Shown: piece after piece, positions 49,801 to 58,750 of the stretch
Layout: each line of letters opens with the position of its first letter
How positions within the stretch are numbered: the first letter of the stretch is position 1
Origin: Conus ventricosus
Taxonomy: Eukaryota > Mollusca > Gastropoda > Neogastropoda > Conidae
DNA length: 64,000 nt
Assembly (NCBI GenBank): GCA_018398815.1
Contig: CM031611.1
Span: 40,307,411-40,371,410, forward strand
Direction: 5' to 3'
Program-made: the position numbers and the translations under genes
Notes under the pieces: model-generated
What the model was told of the DNA's origin: nothing
What the model saw: only the letters and a program-made list of their open reading frames with translations
Databases searched by the model: none

Positions 49801-52263
49801 ACAGAGAGAGACACAGAGTGAGGGGGAGGCAGAGACAAAGGAGGAGACCAGATTCCATCAATGTCTGGGAGTTGGTCCGCCTGGTCAAACCGCTTGTTGC
49901 ACACCTGCCACACCAACGACACAGAGAGAGACACAGAGTGAGGGGGAGGCAGAGACAGAGCAGGAGACTAGATTCCATCAATGTCTGGTATCATATTGCT
50001 GCAGCTGGTCGGCCTGGTCAAACTGCTTGTTGCACGCCTGCTGCTCCAGACAGAAACAGAGTAAGGGAGAGGCAGACAGGGCAGGAGACTAGCTTCCATC
50101 TATGTCTGGGATCAGTGTCACCAGGATTCTCTTTCCAAACACCATGAGGCCAGTTACAAAGTAAGCGCTTTGTTCGGCTTTCATTTCCAAATGAAATGTA
50201 AGGGGAAATGTGTTGATATTAAAAGCAAACAAACCACTGGCATTTTTTGCAATTCAGAATTACTCTTCATTAAAAAAAAAAATTACCTCTTAAAAGACAT
50301 GATAAATAATCGAAAGGAAAAGCATGATTGGGAAAATATTTTGTTCAGATGAAAACAATCATGCTTCCAGTTTTCCTCCTCTATGTCTCCATGGCTTTTT
50401 TTTTTCTTGACACATTCTTCCTTATGGACAATGTCTATATATGAATTTGGGGAACAACTTTTGGGCTTTTGGGAGTGCTTCTTTCCAACAGGTAACCAGA
50501 AGCCTGTGCAAACCAGAATCAAGTTCTTTCTAAAACTCCCTTCTCCTTTAGCGCAAGTCTGTCATTTACGGCAATCAATGTATGCTACGTATTACTAGGA
50601 GAAGAGTTATTGTTTTTCAAGTATGATTTACTGCATTTCTGAAAATTCAGGGCATCAGGGTCTGTATTTAGAATAATTTCCCTCCTTTTTCTCTCCATTT
50701 TTGACCCACATCTGTTACATATGGGTGTATGTTATTGTTATCATACAGTTAATGTCTGTCTGTGCGACCATGCATTTTTAAGCATGTGGCCTTGTGTATG
50801 TGCATTTGTCTGTGGCAAACTTTAGCACTGCCATTTTAGAGTCATCGAACTTGGTAGAATGATCAGTATTATTAAGACCTTTAATCCCCTGCAAGAAGAT
50901 GTACCTAAAACGGCTATAAATCTGTGATTAACAATTTCAATTTTATCTTTTTTTTTTTCAGTATTACAAAGCTGAAATGTTCTTAGGCACTTTGATTGCT
51001 TGCAATAATTGCTTTAGACATTGATAAAAGACATGTTAAATGATATTATATGGAACTATCACAACCATGCAGATATATTTTATCAAGATACGACCACTTG
51101 ATGTCATTTCTACACAGCTGAAGTGGAGAGTTAAACAAATGTATTACAAAACAGAGAACTTCGACAGACCAAATACACATTCAGCCACATATAGCTATGT
51201 ATACAATATGAACTGAGGAAGTGAAGCATTGAAAGCACATCTGAAACAATTGTTCTCATTTCAAGAAGAACAGATCTTCACAAAAACTGTAGTCCAAGTC
51301 CTACTGTAAATTTTGTACAGTTGCCAAAATGATATTTAACACTCTTCTATCGAAATTTCCACACTGGTGCCTCAAACACAGAAATACATCATGAGTGTTG
51401 CATCAAAATTAAGTTTATGCATGATGTGCATTTTGAATGTGTACTCAATTTGCTGGTTAAAAAAAAGGGAAAATGTTGAGTGATTCAGACACTAACAATG
51501 TGAATCAACACACACATGCACCTGCAGCATCCGGTGCAGAAGAACTCACCTCACAGTGGTAGGGCTTCATATGCAGCAGACGATGCTGAAAGAGGTTGGA
51601 CCTGGCAGCAAAACGCTTGTCACACAGATTGCAGGAATAGGGCTTAATGCCAAAGTGGATGTTCTGATGCTCCAGCAAAATGTTCTTGTAGCCGAAGCGC
51701 CGGTGGCAGATGTTACACTCAAACGGCTTCTTCTTCTCGTGCGTCAGCTGAATGTGTCGTGTGATGGCAGCCTTGGAAGCCACCGTCTTGCCACACAAGG
51801 AGCACACGTAGTTGTCCCCTTGACGCATGTAGGAGATGGACAAGGTGGCCCCTCCGCTGCCCATGTCACTGGTCTCTACCACTCCACTGCCCCCAAACAC
51901 CGGGGAAGGCTGGGGCGTGGAAGGCCCGCTCTGGCCCGGCGAGCCCAGTCCTTGAAGGGCGTTGGAGCTGCCCCCTGGGCTCTGCCCCGTGGTCGAGTAC
52001 CGGGCATGATGGGCAGCGGCAGCAGCTAGGCCAGTCAGCGCAGAGTGTGACAGGAAGCTGTCTTGAGGGGACTGGCTGACGTAGTCGCTGGCATTGCTGA
52101 CGCGGTTCATGTAGGAGGGGGAGGTCAGCCCGCCGTGGCCATCGGAAGACGGAGACAGCATGTTATTGGCTTCGTTCAGCGAGGTGTGAGGAAGCATCAT
52201 GGCGTTGATGTCTTTGTCTCCCATGCCGCCATCCGTGTTGTGTGTTCCCATGTAGTCCGCCAT
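32598..52263 (-). CDS. C2H2 zinc-finger transcription factor gene, Ikaros/Hunchback-like C-terminus (5 coding exons)
   Basis: Five exons (52263-51550, 49784-49585, 44700-44630, 40794-40591, 33277-32598) join at GT/AG sites with matching phases 0, 2, 1, 1 to give 1869 nt, 622 residues plus stop. The start is fixed by an in-frame TGA four codons upstream of the ATG. Fingers, by conserved Cys/His: 154-175, 183-203, 211-231, 237-257, 265-286. The middle is Ser/Pro-rich and carries a VKAE SUMO consensus near residue 357. Fingers 6 (567-587) and 7 (595-617, with the unusual H-x5-H ending) sit at the extreme C-terminus. A separated C-terminal finger pair of this spacing is the protein-interaction module of the Ikaros and Hunchback families, so a nuclear DNA-binding, dimerising regulator is inferred. 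The N-terminal block does not look like canonical Ikaros or Hunchback fingers, so exact orthology is open. Non-coding 5' exon(s) and the polyadenylation site were not identified. Confidence 0.85.
33278..34330 (-). other. Intron 5 (33278-40590) of the zinc-finger gene, proximal part
   Basis: Intronic sequence upstream (minus sense) of the terminal exon. It has a CA tract at 33300-33345 and otherwise nothing recognisable. Confidence 0.6.
34331..35770. repeat. 33-bp minisatellite, about 43 copies
   Basis: The unit contains CTGCTTGGTGATTTGCTTGC followed by TATAGCTACCTAT. Open on the minus strand as an 11-residue repeat (SYSKQITKQIG). The right end (35440-35770) has diverged units with TAGCTATAGCTAGC. 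It lies inside intron 5, so the open frame is not coding. Confidence 0.93.
36086..36266. repeat. 36-bp tandem repeat, 5-6 copies
   Basis: Unit of CTGTTCATCAAGGCCAATCA followed by a CTTTTACATCT-type end. Confidence 0.8.
36540..38110. repeat. 64- to ~112-bp higher-order minisatellite
   Basis: The left part has 64-bp units with GAATTCTCCCTTGTGGACCT and GGAGAGTAGAATGAGC. The right part has longer units that add a GGAGGGATACACAGTTGAAT segment. A mini-SINE is inserted at 37746. Poly-T runs vary between units (37345, 37918). Confidence 0.88.
37746..37802 (-). mobile_element. Mini-SINE copy 4 (full length, clear TSD)
   Basis: A 57-bp insertion in the minisatellite, flanked by the 13-bp perfect repeat GAATGGACGGATA (37733-37745, 37803-37815). 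Minus orientation: it starts ACGGCCCTGATG and ends ATCTTATCTT. The neighbouring minisatellite units give the empty-site sequence, so the insertion boundaries are firm. Confidence 0.85.
38111..40590 (-). other. Intron 5, distal part
   Basis: No exon recognised. It contains a 2x 40-bp repeat of ACACATCATCAATATTCA at 39185-39265. A 103-codon frame near 39975-40286 lacks splice sites that fit the gene and is not called. Confidence 0.5.
40591..40794 (-). CDS. Zinc-finger gene, coding exon with Pro/Ser-rich middle
   Basis: The acceptor is CCGTTTTGCAG|CCTTGG with a good pyrimidine tract, and the donor GGCAG|GTGTGG. The exon is 204 nt, phase 1 in and phase 1 out. It encodes residues 330-396: a short leucine-rich, possibly helical stretch, then QPVKAEPMSP containing the sumoylation consensus V-K-A-E, then a Pro/Ser-rich segment. 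No zinc finger is present. The low-complexity composition is typical of the region between the two finger blocks in Ikaros-like factors. Confidence 0.85.
42556..42685. repeat. (GT)n microsatellite
   Basis: GT repeats with TGTGGGG, TTG and GCGTGC interruptions. Confidence 0.95.
43941..44090. repeat. 75-bp perfect tandem duplication
   Basis: AGCATAGGCATCTATAGGCC starts each copy (43941, 44016). The copies look essentially identical, so it is recent. Confidence 0.9.
44630..44700 (-). CDS. Zinc-finger gene, 71-nt linker exon
   Basis: The acceptor is TGTGTCCACAG|GGGACC and the donor GCATCAG|GTAAGAACT. It enters in phase 2 and leaves in phase 1. Without this exon the flanking exons (phase 2 out, phase 1 in) cannot be joined without a frameshift that meets a stop after a few codons, so the phase argument for it is strong. 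It encodes Arg305 (split codon) to Ser328, a Gly/Pro/Ala-rich linker, plus the first base of codon 329. Its first ~35 nt and acceptor are clearly related to the unit of the adjacent 69-bp minisatellite; the exon is the terminal copy of that array. Alternative splicing is possible because of the many similar acceptors. Confidence 0.78.
44761..46530. repeat. 69-bp minisatellite related to the exon 4 splice acceptor, about 25 copies
   Basis: The unit on the plus strand is GGTTCTCTGTGGACACAGTG, TTCAGGTCTACTGTGTGAAC, AGTGGACAGGAACCCCTGTG, GGCATGGGG. On the gene strand every unit contains TGTGTCCACAG, the same acceptor used by the 44700 exon, followed by a sequence alignable to the exon. It lies in intron 3 immediately upstream of that exon. 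69 is a multiple of three and units stay open in the frame equivalent to the exon. Confidence 0.9.
46531..47060. repeat. ~78-bp variant units at the far end of the array, about 7 copies
   Basis: Units with AGTGAACCAGTCCTGCCTAT and GGACAGGAACCCTGTGCACA. The same GAACCAGTCC segment occurs once at 44751-44760 next to exon 4. So this older unit type brackets the 69-bp array. Confidence 0.8.
47080..48000. repeat. ~45-bp degenerate minisatellite
   Basis: GGATGGCCTCTCAGATAGTA-type units with very many single-base deletions. Related to the array at 48200-49215. Confidence 0.75.
48001..48199. other. Interruption between two related arrays
   Basis: 200 bp unrelated to the repeats. Contains GGTCGAATCCC-like B-box sequence near 48018-48030, suggesting a SINE fragment; no A-box was found. 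Confidence 0.35.
48200..49215. repeat. 39-bp minisatellite, about 26 copies
   Basis: The unit is TTGATGACCTCTCAGATAGT followed by AGTTCTTCTATATGAAATA, much better preserved than the related array at 47080-48000. Confidence 0.9.
49585..49784 (-). CDS. Zinc-finger gene, coding exon with the rest of finger 4 and finger 5
   Basis: The acceptor is TGGTGTGGCAG|GTGTGC and the donor TTCAG|GTCAGT; the exon is 200 nt, phase 0 in and phase 2 out. It supplies residues 239-304: the second cysteine (Cys240) and both histidines of finger 4 (His253, His257), then finger 5 (Cys265, Cys268, His281, His286). The first ~40 nt of this exon and its acceptor are repeated twice more just upstream, at about 49867-49920 and 50002-50047. 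The true copy is the one that keeps finger 4 intact through to its histidines; the other two run into non-finger sequence. Confidence 0.88.
49745..50107. repeat. Triplicated exon 3 acceptor region (120- and 133-bp steps)
   Basis: Three tandem copies contain, on the gene strand, an acceptor-like CAG followed by (G/A/GC)TGTGCAACAAG-type exon start and a GA-rich AGAGAGACACAGAGTG segment. The first (49784) is the functional exon start. The second (exon-like start at about 49904) keeps a good TGGTGTGGCAG|GTGTGC acceptor. The third (about 50035) has drifted. Confidence 0.88.
50108..51549 (-). other. Intron 2, upstream part
   Basis: AT-rich unique sequence with no exon or repeat recognised. Confidence 0.6.
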
Positions 52264-52281
52264 GCTGGCCGCCCGTCAGTT
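51550..52281 (-). CDS. Zinc-finger gene, first coding exon (fingers 1-3, half of finger 4)
   Basis: The acceptor CTGTTTCAG ends at 52282, so the exon starts at 52281 with 18 nt of 5' UTR (containing a TGA in frame) before the ATG at 52263. The donor is GAG|GTGAGT, with the last exon base at 51550. It encodes residues 1-238: a low-complexity Ser/Gly/Pro/Ala leader with an alanine run near 80-84, then three complete fingers joined by short linkers (EKKKP, FGIKP, MKP). The exon ends inside the C-x2-C of finger 4, after Cys237-Glu238. The local sequence is GC-rich compared with the flanking introns, as expected for coding sequence. Confidence 0.9.
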
Positions 52282-52283
52282 CT

Positions 52284-52525
52284 GAAACAGATTTCAACAC
52301 TTTTCTTTTCCTAACAACTTTTAATTGTTCCATCTTTGACTTGTGTACTGAAACCACCACAGAATCCTAACAGGTTTCCAGCCCTGATGTGGCCCTTTGC
52401 GGTCGGCTGGGCTATAAGCAACATTATCTTATCTTACAGGTTTCAACACTTTTCTTTTCTTTTATCAGCACCTTTTATTTGATCCACTTCTGACAGTGTA
52501 CTGAAACCAACATGGAATTAAAACA
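52284..52525. repeat. ~90-bp tandem duplication in intron 1, split by a mini-SINE
   Basis: CAGATTTCAACACTTTTCTT (52288) and CAGGTTTCAACACTTTTCTT (52437) start two diverged copies that both continue to TGTACTGAAACCA. The mini-SINE lies exactly between them. Confidence 0.75.
52379..52435 (+). mobile_element. Mini-SINE copy 5 (full length, clear TSD)
   Basis: 57 bp starting CAGCCCTGATGTGGCCCTTT and ending TTATCTTATCTT. Flanked by ACAGGTTTC (52370-52378, 52436-52444). It lies about 100 bp upstream of the first coding exon's acceptor, in antisense orientation to the gene. Confidence 0.85.
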
Positions 52526-52904
52526 TTAATCATTTTCAGAGATAAACTCTGTTATTACAGTTTAGACATGTCATGTTACATACGGCGAACAAACTTTCCT
52601 CAAAATGTGAAACATGAACAAACATGAAATCAGAAAAATAGTACAAAAAAATCCCTGTGGAAAAAAAAGATATTTTCATTTGCTTTCATTTTCTTTTTTT
52701 GGTTGATTTGTTTTGTTTGTTTGTTTACTTGTTTGGGGTTATTATGTAATTTTTCCCAAGTAACACACAATCTGTGTCCGTCACACTGGAACTACCATCA
52801 ATTTTCACATTTTAATGTAAAAAATATGGCTGTTCTGGAACAGTAGGCATATCATTGTGACATATTGTGGGTACAGCCTGAACAAACAAGACATGAACAT
52901 CTGC

Positions 52905-53400
52905 TAACCCCGACATTCCAGATAATGATGGTGAACCCTAGGGGGGGATTCACTGTGAGGAAAACCATGATTATATCAACCTTCTTGCAGTACAACATTC
53001 AAGATAATGATGGTGAACACTAAGTGGGATTCAATGCAAGGCATACCATGACTGAATCAACCTTCTGGCAGTACAACATTCAAGATAATGATGGTGAACC
53101 CTACGGGGGGATTCAATGCAATGGACACCATGATTATATCAGTCTTTTGACAGTACAACATTCAAGATAATGATGGTGAACCCTATGGGGGATTCAATGC
53201 AAGGAACACCATGATTATATCAGTCTTTTGACAGAACAACACTCAAGATAATGATGGTGAACACTACGGGGAATTCAATGCAAGGAACACCATGATTTTA
53301 TCAGTCTTTTGACAGCACAACATTCAAGATAATGATGGTGAACACTAAGGGAATTCAATGCAAGGAACACCATGATTATATCAGTCTTTCTGCAGTGGTT
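52905..53400. repeat. ~81-bp minisatellite, about 6 copies
   Basis: The unit contains CAAGATAATGATGGTGAACC and CACCATGATTATATCAGTCT. Confidence 0.88.
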
Positions 53401-54432
53401 CTAAAGGACTTCCATGCCACTCCCCAACAAGCTGTTGCCTCACGCCATGCTGACTTCAGTCCAGCCCTTGCTGATGACCCCGAGCTTTCAGATGACAGAC
53501 CTTTGAAGACTCCACCAATGACAGCTGCTGCATGGGTTCTCTCTCTCACTATGGCCAGCTGTTGCACTTCAGTTAAATATGGCCATCTGCTGCACTTTAG
53601 TTTGATACAAGACAGTCGTAGTCAGAGAGAATGATGCACACTTGTCTCCCCCTTTTTTCTTTAGCTTGTGGTACAACACTGACAGGGTATGTGCATCACT
53701 ACTAACCTTCTCAAGTCAAACTCTGGATCATCAGGGGACACAGAGGCCAATTTGACCTCTATAAGAAAGCACTTAAATTCCCCTCAGCTTCAACTGATCA
53801 ATAAGGTTCATGTCAAAAGTGCATCTGCTGCTACGTTTAATAATATTTAATAAACCCTTTCTACAAATGATCCCAAATCACACATCTTGTACCAAAATTT
53901 TGAAATACTAAGCTTTTTTCAAAAATGTCCAATATCTGGATTATTTTACAAATAAGGAAATTCCTGAAAATGTAGGGATGATAGGCAAGTTTGAATATGC
54001 AAGTCTTCAGGGCCCATAACTCACTGCAGTCCAAATGTTTCTGTCAACAAATATCTTTTCAACCAACCACACTAGGGCTGAGATTACCACCAGGGGTTGC
54101 AGGCCAGGAGGTGATGGGAGTTCTGTCCCATGCATACATTTGTGGGAACTTTACATCCCACACAGCTTCTAGTCACAGTGGCTGAGTGTGCTATGAAATA
54201 AAATGAGAAGACTGGCATGACACAGCTGAAGCTCTTCCACTTCATGGATGCACCTTGGAAAGTGTTGCTCAAACTTGCTGACAGCACAGCACAGGTCTGT
54301 GTCTTAGGCTTGACAGAGGACAGAACATACCATGACAGTAAGCACGCAGTACAGGGTTCAGCCCCATAGTCTCTGATCACAGTGGTACTCCACAGCATCA
54401 TCTTCATTGGTTCTCACTAATGAGAGAGAGAG
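53401..54432. other. Non-coding interval upstream of the zinc-finger coding exons
   Basis: No exon recognised; could contain 5' intron or promoter-distal sequence. Confidence 0.5.
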
Positions 54433-54494
54433 GAGATAAGATAAGATAATGTTGCTTATAGCCCAGCCGACAGCAAAGGGCCACATCAGGGCTG
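54433..54494 (-). mobile_element. Mini-SINE copy 6
   Basis: GATAAGATAAGATAATGTTG to CACATCAGGGCT, inserted at a junction of GA and GT microsatellites. Target duplication not resolvable. Confidence 0.75.
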
Positions 54495-54497
54495 TGT

Positions 54498-54521
54498 GGT
54501 GTGTGTGTGTGTGTGTGTGTG

Positions 54522-54588
<67 letters not shown>

Positions 54589-54618
54589 AAGAGAGAAGAG
54601 AGAGAGAGAGAGAGAGGA
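54498..54618. repeat. (GT)n and (GA)n microsatellites
   Basis: GT tract to 54524, then GA tracts with AAGAG interruptions. Confidence 0.95.
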
Positions 54619-54778
54619 TTTTAATTCTTTGGGCTTTATGGACAGCTCTTGATGTTACGCGAGTGAGAGTCTGACCCATCACACTGGAGTTACCAATGTC
54701 AGACTCTCACTCACACAACACTGACATGCAATCAACTTTTATGCTATTGACATGAAATACTTTCAACTATATTTTCAT

Positions 54779-55878
54779 ATACCGTAAAGTTCGGTCTATT
54801 GAGCGCACCTGTATATAAGCCGCACCCACTAAATTTTTAAAAAATCTGAACTTTTTTCACAAATAAGCCGCACCGGTTTATAAGCTGCAGATATATACAA
54901 CACAGTCCGATGTGCCACAGGCGGCAGCTGGCCGAGCGTTCACTGCATTCATTGGCGTTTAAATAGGTCAGAATACAAGAGCATGTTTCCAGCTTTTCTT
55001 CAGTCTTTTTTTTCTTTTTTTTTTTTTTTTTTAGTACGATGTGTTTTAAATCAATTAGAATCGAAGTTTTTATGAGGCTTCTTACAAGACATTAGTGTTG
55101 TCTTTCCAACATGATTGCTTTAAAAAAATACCGAAAAAAACAACGCATTAACGATGCGCTAGAAAGGCAGTTCTCTCCTGCATTCATTGGTGTCTCAAGC
55201 TAAGCGATTGGTCGAGTACTCGAAAGCGCAAGCTAATCAAAGGGAAGGTATCAAATGCAAACCTTCACTCCCTGTCCACGATTTCAACAATGGCGGATCG
55301 AAGCCAAGGTCTGACAATGACCGAGTTGAATGCGCTAATCGTTTTTGAATTGCAAGACACACTTGGTAAGATAACGCATATAACAACAAACCAGAACATT
55401 AATGAAACGATTCAATTGTTTTATTTCGCTTTAATACCGTGCCAGTGCTTAGTTATTTTGTTCATAATTCAGCTAGTGTTAGTCAAGATTAAACAGGTCG
55501 GAAACGGCCAACACACTGCGCCGTTCGAAGCGATCGTATTTTTGTAGAAGACAAACTGATGAAAAAAGATATCAGTAATGGGCTTTACTTATGTCGATTC
55601 CCGTATTTCTGAATGGGTTACTGATTCCATTACACGATTACACAGATAATCGTAGTTTTTTTTTTTTTTTTTTTTTTTTTAGATAATCGTAGTTAAAAGC
55701 ATAATAAAAATTCATGAACATAAACACGATATGGAGAGTTACAGAGAAGCTAAGAATAGACGTGGGTGTGATGCTTCTGAAATCGGAAAAATCCGCAAAT
55801 AAGCCGCATCGTTGTTTAAGCCGCAGGGTTTAAAGCTGGGAAAAAAGTCGCGGCTTATAGTCCGAACTTTACGGTAAT
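54779..55878 (+). mobile_element. TIR DNA transposon, 1100 bp (9-bp TSD), with a solo first exon
   Basis: The left end is ATACCGTAAAGTTCGG; the right end is the complement of ATTACCGTAAAGTTCGG. Longer imperfect inverted similarity continues with AAGCCGCACC / GCGGCTTATT motifs repeated near both ends. TATTTTCAT flanks both sides (54770-54778, 55879-55887), an 8-9-bp target duplication unlike the 5-bp group. The interior has a CCAAT-rich segment and a small exon. Superfamily not assigned. Confidence 0.8.
55290..55365 (+). CDS. Solo N-terminal exon of the 54779 transposon
   Basis: ATG in good context (caacaATGGcg) starts MADRSQGLTMTELNALIVFE and continues five codons to a consensus donor TTG|GTAAGA at 55365. 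No downstream exon is found within the element. It is probably the first exon of an autonomous relative's protein left behind by an internal deletion. Function unknown. Confidence 0.4.
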
Positions 55879-55887
55879 TATTTTCAT

Positions 55888-58560
55888 GCACACATGTTTA
55901 AGTGCAAAATGTTAACCAGGTTCTCTTGTACTCACAAGTGTTTTTTTCCTTTTACAAACTGGCCTTAAACAATGCCATCAAAAATCTCTCTTAGGAAACA
56001 GAATGACCTTGTTCAAACCGACATGTTCAGTTTTTGTTACCGTTTTTTTTTTTTTTTTTTTTTTTTTTTTAGCAAAGCCACAATCTCAGCAACCTAAGAT
56101 TAAAAAGAAAAGTTCACTGTGTGTACCCAGCCTACCTAAAGGGGAGGGCAGGGGGAGTCCTGAAAAGAAAAATAAGAATTAATCTTCTCTTTCAAATCTG
56201 TTTAGAAACCATCTTTATTTGTATTGTATGAATATCAATCTTCATTTTTCCTCCTTTCATTCCTTTTCACATCTTACCTAGATGGGTTTTGTGCCTATCA
56301 TAGGCCAGGCATGGCCTTCACCATACATTTAACATGGACACCTCCCATAGCATTAAAAAAAACACACACTCCAAAAAACCTACGAGGCCTAGTTCCTCAT
56401 AATGCCTCCATGTACGATGCTGCCAGCTGGTCTGTCCTTCAGACAACTGACCATCGTCCAGGTAATCAGTCAACCACATTGTATTATTTGTGCCTTGCAT
56501 TCAATGTTTACAGGCAGCAAGGTTTTGGGGACTAGATGGGCCAAGGCACAAAAGGGTAAATGATGCAAAAAATCCATTTTTTAACAGCTTCCATACGTAA
56601 TCTATGTTTCTGGTTAACATATTCAAAGCTACCAACCTTGTGTAGTCCACATTCAGGAACCAAGGAATGATGGGTGGGTGGAGTAAAGTGGGGCAGTTCT
56701 GCTTTTGACTGAAAGCATTTCTAACCCCCTTCTGTTTCAGTTGACACGTGTGGGGTTCAAAAAGAAAACATATTTTCCATACATTAGTTGCCAACATCCA
56801 CATAACATCATTTGGACTTTACTCTGCAATAATTTATCATCTCGTTCAAAAATGACCCTGTCAAATCTCACATTCTTTCTTGCTCTCATCTTACAATGCT
56901 ATATCAGATAGTCTGCAGCTGTGACGAAAACCTGGGCAAAGAAAAACTAGTTGGACTTTTATCAAAACTCTCTCAAAAGCTGTGAACAATGTAAGTTGTA
57001 ACCTGTCCTGTCCTGAGAAATAAGTTTAAAAAACAGTAGCGAATTCAATGAGAGACTTTGTGACAAGTCACTTGACAACTCCACCCGATCAGTCCCATCC
57101 ACCCTCTTGTACAAACACATACAGCAGAATAGATTTCAAATCGATGCCATCTCTCCCTCTCCTCCTCCCTCCACCCCCCCCCCCCCCCCCTTTCCACCAT
57201 GCTGAATACTAAAAGAAATTTACATCGCTTTGTAACATCGCCCGTCTCCCCCCACCCTCCCTCATTCTCCAACTGTGGTAGTGAAAGGTGGGCTGCCCAG
57301 CTTAACACCGTATGTTACAAGGAAAGTTTATGTCACATCGTGAAGACATCACCCGACTTTCCCTTCCCCCTCTCTCTCTTGCATATCTACTTCCCCAGCG
57401 ATCGACTGATAGTCAGCACACTACAGAGAACCCTCTCCTCTCTCTTCACTCACTTCCCCCCTCCCATCACCTGCACCTGCCCGTCGTGTGCGGGGCTGGT
57501 GTGACAAAATTGTGTTAACCAGCACTTGGCTACTTAGCATGCGTTCTTCCACAGCACTTTGTGAAGTAGCATTCGTTCTTCTGTCTGGTCTAAAATGTTA
57601 CCCCCCTCCTCAGTGAGTCGTGGGAGGCACGACCCCCAAACCCCCCCCCCCCCCCCCCCCCCCTCTCTCCGTTTTCCTCATCTTGAGTGACACCCTGTCA
57701 GCCAGATCAGAAACCTGATTTGACAGTTTAGCATACAAATAGAAGACACACAGTGTCACACCCTCACTTTCTCTCACTCAGACCAGCTGTATGTGAAGCA
57801 TGAAAGACAGAAGGGAACCCAGAGAGAGTGTATGCTTATTATCTAGCTCTACTCTATCTTCGAGTCTAAGTTTCACTATTCTCCCAGAAATGTAAGTTGA
57901 AACTAATGTTTTTACATTTTGAATCTATGCATTGACTATGCATGCCATGTGATTTAGCAGTGTAATGTTTTGCCAATACTTGGTGACATTCATCAAAATG
58001 ATAAATGAGTATTCTGTTCTAGAAGTTTGCTTGCCACCATGTGGTAAAGCTATCACCATGTGGTTAAGATTCTTTGTTAACAATCTGACCACTATTCTTT
58101 GTGTGCAATCTGACTTCTGCCGGTTTGCAATTCTATCTGTCAAGATGATAACTGAATGATAAACTTTGATCAGAAAAACAATATGCCTGTACTAGGTGAA
58201 AACCGCTAAGTTGATTTAAAAATACCAGTGATCGTTGGAATGTTTTGTAGTGTATGACTTTTTAAGTCTACACCACATGTGTACTGGGGTTAAGTGTATT
58301 CCCAGTTAATGTAATTTAATTCCTAAGAAACATCGGAGACTTATTTGACTGATATTGTTTAGCATTGTATTACGGTCTCCTGCCAACTTGTAAACTCCAC
58401 TCAACCCCTAAGCAAAAGTGGGGATTGATAATTATAATAGAAACACTGTTGTTGGCCGAGTTCTCACACCTCTTCTGAAAGGCAGAGGGCAAATGTGTGA
58501 ACTCAACAAGCCAGACTCTCAGCTACTTAACTACAGACCAGGTTCTCTTTATCGCAGGCC
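55888..58560. other. Non-coding interval
   Basis: No gene recognised. It contains poly-T (56043-56070) and poly-C runs (57174-57190, 57640-57663). The 57190-57500 stretch is pyrimidine-rich on the plus strand and could be purine-rich 5' flank of the zinc-finger gene, but this is not testable here. Confidence 0.45.
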
Positions 58561-58566
58561 TGGGAC

Positions 58567-58750
58567 CATGGCTACCCTACATACCGTGGCTACACTATAT
58601 ACTGTGGCTAGTGGCTACGCTCCATACCGTGGCTACCTCCATACGTGCTACACATACGTGGCTACGCTCCATACCGTGGCTACACTATATACCATGGCTA
58701 CGCTCCATACCGTGGCTACACTATATACCGTGGCTACGCTACATATCCAT
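58567..58750. repeat. 18-bp tandem repeat, about 10 copies
   Basis: Units of GGCTACGCTCCATACCGT alternating with GGCTACACTATATACCGT. Confidence 0.85.
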
